Shown here piece by piece: positions 58,625 through 64,000 of a DNA stretch of 64,000 nucleotides; the stretch's first letter is position 1; every line of letters begins with the position of its first letter. The DNA comes from Megaleporinus macrocephalus (taxonomy: Eukaryota > Chordata > Actinopteri > Characiformes > Anostomidae): positions 44,103,531-44,167,530 of the forward strand of contig CM038717.1 in the NCBI GenBank assembly GCA_021613375.1, in the 5' to 3' direction. The notes beneath the pieces were generated by a model, which was given only the letters and a program-made list of their open reading frames with translations, was not told where the DNA came from and ran no database searches. The position numbers and the translations under genes were made by a program.

Positions 58625-59970
58625 CAGTCCAGTGTTCTCCTACTATCACACTGTTCTAGAATGTTCTTTTCTAAACACACGGTTCCAGAAAGTTCTCACA
58701 CAAACACAGTGTTCTAAAATGTTACTTTATATTCACACGGTTCTAGAATGTTCTCCCACAATCATATTGTTCTAACATGTACTCCTTTATCCACACTGTT
58801 CTAGAAAGTCCTCACACAGTCACACTGTTCTAGAAAGCCCTCACACAATCACACTGTTCTAGAATGTTCTCACGCAATCATATTGTTCAAACGTGTACTC
58901 CTCTATCCACATTGTTCTAGAATGTTCTACTCTAATAACACGGTTCTAGAAAGTCCTCACACAAGCACACTGTTCTAGAATGGTCTACTTTAATCACACT
59001 GCTCTAGAAAGTCCTTACACAATCACACTGTTCTAGAAAGTCCTCACACAATCACACTGTTCTAGAATGTTCTTTTGTAATCACACGTTTCTAGAATGTC
59101 CTCCCATAATCACACTGATCTAGAATGTTCTTCTACAATCATATTGTTCTAACATGTACTCCTCTATCCACACTGTTCTAGAAAGTCCTTACACAATCAC
59201 ACTGTTCTAGAAAGTTCTATTTTAATCACACTGTTCTAGAAAGTTCTCACGCAATCACACTGTTCTAGAATGTTATTTTATATTCACACCGAGCTAGAAT
59301 GTTCTCCCACAATCATATTGTTCAAACGTGTACTCCTCTATCCACATTGTTCTAGAATGTTCTACTCTAATAACACGGTTCTAGAAAGTCCTCACACAAG
59401 CACACTCTTCTAGAATGGTCTACTTTAATCACACTGTTCTAGAAAGTCCTCACACAATCACACTGTTCTAGAATGTTCTTTTGTAATCACACGTTTCTAG
59501 AATGTCCTCCCATAATCACACTGATCTAGAATGTTCTTCTACAATCATATTGTTCTAACATGTACTCCTCTATCCACACTGTTCTAGAAAGTCCTTACAC
59601 AATCACACTGTTCTAGAAAGTTCTCACACAATCACACTGTTCTAGAATGTTCACATTCACAATGTTCTTCTCTATTTGTGCTGTGCTAGAATGTGCTTTT
59701 CTAATCACACTGTTCTAGAAAGTTCTCCCATAATCACAATGTTGTCCCCTATTCACAATTAGAGTGCTCTATAATGTTCTCCCACAATCAAACTGCTTTA
59801 CAACATTCTTCACACAGTTCTAGAATGTTCTCCCCACTCATTCTGTTCTAGAATGTCCCATAAACACTCTTTTAGAAGATTATTTCTTATTTGAACTGTT
59901 CCAGCACACACACTGTAGTTTTATGGTATTCTCACTGCTCTAGAACATTCCTGTCCATTCCCTCAGATCT
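58625..59970. repeat. 29-bp TTCTAGAA minisatellite, array 2
   Basis: Same family as 54418-57330, about 46 units, more diverged. TCTAGAAAGTCCTCACACAA and TCTAGAATGTTCTTTTGTAA types are typical. A block of about 420 bases starting with the ATTGTTCAAACGTGTACTCC region (58881) recurs at 59310. Perfect TTCTAGAATGTTC copies remain but TTCTAGAAAGTCC units have lost the third heat-shock half-site. Confidence 0.93.
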
Positions 59971-60691
59971 AGAACGTTCTCCTCCTTTCTCCTACTCCCA
60001 ACACATTTTTATACCCCTGAGTGACCGTAAGGTCTCGTTCGTACCGGATGTCGTGCTTCTCTACTTTCATTCGTCTAACATAAACCCAGTAAACTGAAGG
60101 AACGTTCTATCAGATTTGTGGAACCAACTAATGCTTATTAGTAAATTCAAAAAGCAGACGGTGAACAAACAGAGCAGCGCTGGTGAAACAGAAACTGTAA
60201 AGAGCTCATTCTACATTTCGCCAGCGCTCTCTCTGATCCTCCTCTCCTGCTGCAGGTATGCTGCTCCTGCTCTGAGAGGAGCTCACGGTGTTCTTACGGT
60301 TCTATGGATCAAAGCGAATCGGAATTCTCTGATGACCTTCACGGTGACACACTTTAGAGAGCACATGGGGAGCCAAGACGACGGCTGGAACTCAGACCTG
60401 CAGAGAACAGAGTCTACATGTTCTCCTTCACTGAGCTGAGATCTTCACCCTCACTGAGCTCAGAAGATCTGCACCTTCAGTGAAATAACATCAACAATAC
60501 AGGCTGTTTTATAAATAACTGTAACTACAAATTATATATTAGTTAAAATATATAAATAGCCATCTATTATTGTTATTATTAATAATAAAAGTGTAATAAA
60601 TGCTGTACATACATCCGTTACAGTTCTGTTCTATTTCTGGACTAAAGGTGGTGTTAATTATAATACAGCACTGATACCTAATTTTCATCAA

Positions 60692-60692
<1 letters not shown>
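59971..60692. other. Single-copy-like sequence
   Basis: A 107-codon plus frame (60116-60439) shows no known domain. AT-rich after 60500. Confidence 0.4.

Positions 60693-60754
<62 letters not shown>
60693..60754. repeat. ATT trinucleotide microsatellite
   Basis: About 20 uninterrupted ATT units. Confidence 0.97.
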
Positions 60755-60757
<3 letters not shown>

Positions 60758-60814
60758 AAAAACTACTACTACTATGAGTGATAATAAAAATATTTATAAT
60801 AATAAAAAATATTA

Positions 60815-61655
60815 TAATTCTGAAACATTCTACTCTATTCACATTGTTCTAGAATGTTCTCCCTCAATCACCCTGTTCTAGAATGTTCTTATCCATCCAC
60901 GCAGTTGTAGAATGTGCTACTCTAATCACACTGTTCTAGAATGTTCTTATCCGTCCATGCAGTTGTAGAATGTGCTACTCTAATCACACTGTTCTAGAAT
61001 GTTCTTCCACAAGCACATGGTTCTAGAATGTTTCCCTCTATTCACGCTGTTCTATAATGTTCACCCACAACCACATTGTTCTAGAATGTTCTTCCCAGTC
61101 ACAGTGTTCTAGAATGTTCTCCCCAATCACTGTCTTCCAAAATGTTCTACTCTAATCACACTGTTCTATAATGTTCTTCCACAAGCACATGGTTCTAGAA
61201 TGTTCCCCCCTTTCAAGCTGTTCTATAATGTTCATCCACAATCACACTGTTCTATAATGTTCTCCCCAATCACAGTATTCTAGAATGTTGTAGTCTAATC
61301 ACAATGTTTTAGAATGTTCTCCCCAATCAGTGTTCTAGAATATTCTCCCCAATCACAGTGTTCTAGAATGTTGTGGTCTAATCACACTGTTCTAGAATGT
61401 TCTCCCCAATCAGTGTTCTAGAATGTTCTAACCAATCACAGTTCTCCCAAATCAGTGTTTTAGAATGTTGTAGTCTAATCACACTGTTCTAGAATGTTCT
61501 CCCCAATCACAGTGCTCTAGAATGTTCTAACCAATCACAGTGTTCTAGAATGTTCTCCCAAATCACAGTGTTTTAGAAGGCTGTAGTGTAATCACACTGT
61601 TCTCGAATGTTGTAGGCTAATAACACTCTTCTAGAATATTCTCCTCTATTCACAC
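60815..61655. repeat. 29-bp TTCTAGAA minisatellite, array 3
   Basis: Units TTCTAGAATGTTCTCCCCAA plus TCACAGTG repeat about 30 times, with 24-32 bp spacing. Many keep the perfect TTCTAGAATGTTC heat-shock element. It is bounded by an ATT microsatellite on each side (60693-60754 and 61660-61718). Confidence 0.92.
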
Positions 61656-61659
61656 AGTA

Positions 61660-61718
<59 letters not shown>
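61660..61718. repeat. ATT trinucleotide microsatellite
   Basis: About 19 ATT units, directly after array 3. Confidence 0.97.
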
Positions 61719-62555
61719 GTTGCTTTATGGTTTATTTATACAATATTTTATTCAAAAGTTTGAAATCACTGGCCATATAAAGATTTTGGTTATTTTATAT
61801 TCATACAAAAAATGTTTTTAGATTTAACAGTTTGAAGCTTTGGTCATGCTTCTGGACAAGGTGTGAAATAGTGGGTTCTAAGGGGTCCAGGACCCCCGAA
61901 TCAACCTCTTGAAGACTTACCAGGCTGGTATTATAATATTGAAAGTATTGATTGTGAGCTATTGAACAGCATCTGCATTAAAATGTGTGCAGTATAAATA
62001 TTTAGCTGCTCTGGATGGTTTATTGGAGGTGATGGAGCTCCTGCACTGCCTGGAATTGCTGTGACAATATTGCATGTAAAGCAATCATGCAAATAAGCCC
62101 AATGAAATGAACAGAGGAAGATAATAAAGGGGGTGGGGGGAGTGGTGGGGTGGGCGCGAGGTGCCTGTTCAGACTCCTAAAGCAATTTCTATCTCCCAGT
62201 TCTCTCAGTGCGAGGAAAGCTCTACAAATCCCAGAGTTTATTCAGCAGGAATTCAGAAATTAAAAGCCTCCGCTGGGGAACCGGAGCTAATCAAAGAACA
62301 AGGCTCAGCACACGAGGCGACACACGATTCTTATCAGCCCGTCTGCGGCCCGAATAAGCTCCGCACCGCGCCGCAGTACGACCGTCTGGACACAAAAACC
62401 ACCCGGGAGTTAACGTCTGGGTACAGAAACGAACAAATGACATCATTTCCAGCTGAAATCAGTTCTAGGAATCTGTTCCAGATACAGACACTAAAACAGG
62501 GAACTCGCTTTGTGCTGATCGTTTATGCTGAGGAGCATCTACTGCTTTCAAACTC
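61719..62555. promoter_or_regulatory. Candidate conserved noncoding sequence
   Basis: Non-repetitive. Contains a perfect octamer ATGCAAAT (POU factor site) at 62087 with a second half-like ATTGCATGT at 62069, and a TCF/LEF-type ATCAAAG at 62290 adjoining a SOX-like AACAAGG at 62297. A plus frame of 165 codons (62161-62658) is open but matches nothing I know and runs into the retroposon tail and minisatellite, so I do not call it a gene. Regulatory role is inferred. Confidence 0.3.
62129..62154 (+). other. G-quadruplex motif
   Basis: Four G runs of 5, 6, 4 and 3 with loops T, AGTGGT and T fit the canonical four-run pattern. Confidence 0.7.
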
Positions 62556-62630
62556 TGGAGCCAGTCCCAGCATCATCGGGCGGAGGCATGCACAGGTCGC
62601 CAGTCCATCGCAGGGCCAACACACACCCCC
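62556..62630 (+). mobile_element. Fish retroposon tail fragment
   Basis: CTCTGGAGCCAGTCCCAGCA, TCATCGGGCGGAGGCATG and ACAGGTCGCCAGTCCATCGC followed by AGGGCCAACACACA form the end of a very common vertebrate retroposon (I suspect an RTE-type LINE tail, class uncertain). The 53-bp array starts at its 3' edge, where such elements normally carry a simple repeat. Confidence 0.75.
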
Positions 62631-64000
62631 ACCTATTCCAGCCCCCATTCCAATCTAATACCTCCCACTTTAATACACCACCCACCAATTCCAGCCCCCA
62701 TTCCAATCTAATACCTCCCACTTTAATACCCCACCCACCAATTCCAGCCCCCATTCCAATCTAATACCTCCCACTTTAATACCCCACCCACCAATTCCAG
62801 CCCCCATTCCAATCATATACCTCCCACTTTAATACCCCACCCACCAATTCCACCCTCCATTCCAATCTAATACCTCCCACTTTAATACCCCACCCACCAA
62901 TTCCAGCCCCCATTCCAATCATATACCTCCCACTTTAATACCCCACCCACCAATTCCAGCCCCCATTCCAATCTAATACCTCCCACTTTAATACCCCACC
63001 CACCAATTCCACCCTCCATTCCAATCTAATATCTCCCACTTTAATACCCCACCCCAGTCTAATACATCCCACTTTAATACCAAACCCACCAATTCCACCC
63101 CCATTCCAGTCTAATACCTCCCACTTTAATACCAAACCCACCAATTCCACCCCCATTCCAATCTAATACCTCCCACTTTAATACCCCACCCACCAATTCC
63201 AGCCCCCATTCCAATCTAATACATCCCACTTTAATACCCCACCCACCAATACCACCCCCACCCCAGTCTAATACCTCTCACTCTACTCTAATACCTCCCA
63301 CTTTAATACCAAACCCACCAATTCCACCCCCATTCCAGTCTAATACCTCCCACTTTAATACCCCACCCACCAATTCCACCCTCCATTCCAATCTAATACC
63401 TCCCACTTTAATACCCCACCCAAGTCTAATACCTCCCACTTTAATACCAAACCCACCAATTCCACCCTCCATTCCAATCTAATACCTCCCACTTTAATAC
63501 CCCACCCCAGTCTAATACCTCCCACTTTAATACCAAACCCACCAATTCCACCCCCACCCCAGTCTAATACCTCCCACTTTAATACCAAACCCACCAATTC
63601 CACCCTCCATTCCAGTCTAATACCTCCCACTTTAATACCAAACCCACCAATTCCACCCTCATTCCAATCCAATACCTCCCACTTTAATACCAAACCCACC
63701 AATTCCAGCCCCCATTCCAATCATATACCTCCCACTTTAATACCCCACCCACCAATTCCAGCCCCCATTCCAATCTAATACCTCCCACTTTAATACCCCA
63801 CCCACCAATTCCACCCCCCATTCCAATCTAATACCTCCCACTTTAATACCCCACCCACCAATTCCACCCTCCATTCCAATCTAATACCTCCCACTTTAAT
63901 ACCCCACCCCAGTCTAATACCTCCCACTTTAATACCAAACCCACCAATTCCACCCCCCATTCCAATCATATACCTCCCACTTTAATACCCCACCCACAAA
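62631..64000. repeat. 53-bp minisatellite, right end outside window
   Basis: The unit reads CCCCACCCACCAATTCCAGC, CCCCATTCCAATCTAATACC, TCCCACTTTAATA. Shorter variants (CCCCACCCCAGTCTAATACC) drop the CACCAATTCC part. About 28 units occur before the window ends inside the array. Minus-strand glycine/tryptophan frames (for example 63355-63720) are period artefacts. Confidence 0.95.

Noticed and set aside
62161..62658. 165-codon plus-strand frame
   Set aside because: Not recognised, and it runs into a retroposon tail and the 53-bp minisatellite, so its end is not a gene end. Kept only as possible noncoding regulatory DNA.
1..64000. Telomeric (TTAGGG) arrays, tRNA genes or rRNA genes
   Set aside because: No tandem TTAGGG or CCCTAA, no convincing A-box/B-box pair, and no rRNA-like sequence noticed on reading.

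Overview
This window is vertebrate nuclear DNA, most probably from an otophysan teleost (characin, catfish, electric eel or relative). The evidence is dispersed repeats I recognise from those genomes: a SINE-like element near 11.3-11.6 kb, the terminal part of a Tc1-like element near 13.4-13.6 kb that ends in the familiar GGGGTGTCCACATACTTTTG stretch, another fish dispersed element at 38.3-38.9 kb, a retroposon tail that appears twice (30.0 and 41-42 kb) and a further retroposon tail at 62.6 kb. I find no convincing protein-coding gene, tRNA, rRNA, CRISPR array or prokaryotic feature. All the long open frames lie inside tandem arrays. They are open because the unit, or a small multiple of it, is divisible by three and lacks stops in one frame.

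The window is dominated by tandem repeats: about 40 of 64 kb, in more than twenty arrays of unrelated units. In order: 11-bp (1-1065, inverted piece 1120-1301, second array 3985-5003); 21-bp (1423-2541); 35-bp (5811-6742); 39-bp (8182-10101, inverted tail 10108-10244); GA and purine-rich tracts (10.8 and 12.1-12.95 kb); 24/25-bp (14260-19507); 30-bp (20318-20690); 90-bp (20700-22905); about 45-bp (22906-23330); 22-bp pyrimidine-rich (24270-26390); 31-bp CCAAT-box unit (27520-29118 and again 43025-44372); 40-bp (32428-33342); a degenerate CCTTAAAGG family in four blocks between 33.7 and 40.6 kb; 56-bp (41050-42035); a layered GTTGCATGCAAC family (44930-46340); 46/41-bp (47747-53200); 29-bp TTCTAGAA family in three arrays (54418-57330, 58625-59970, 60815-61655); 53-bp (62620 to the window end). 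Both window ends lie inside arrays.

Between arrays are stretches of apparently single-copy DNA. Several (29.61-29.83, 37.17-37.90, 61.95-62.5 kb) contain homeodomain-, POU-, TCF- or SOX-type motifs in the manner of vertebrate conserved noncoding elements, so the window could be an intron or a gene-poor flank of a developmental locus. That is inference only.

The most interesting signal is that some array units are themselves good regulatory motifs. The 29-bp family carries TTCTAGAAnnTTC, a perfect three-site heat shock element, in many of its roughly 170 units. The 31-bp family is built on a near-consensus NF-Y CCAAT box. The 90-bp family contains a well-formed 3' splice acceptor in each unit. 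Human satellite III, which binds HSF1 during stress, is a precedent for the first. Nothing in the sequence shows that these arrays are active.
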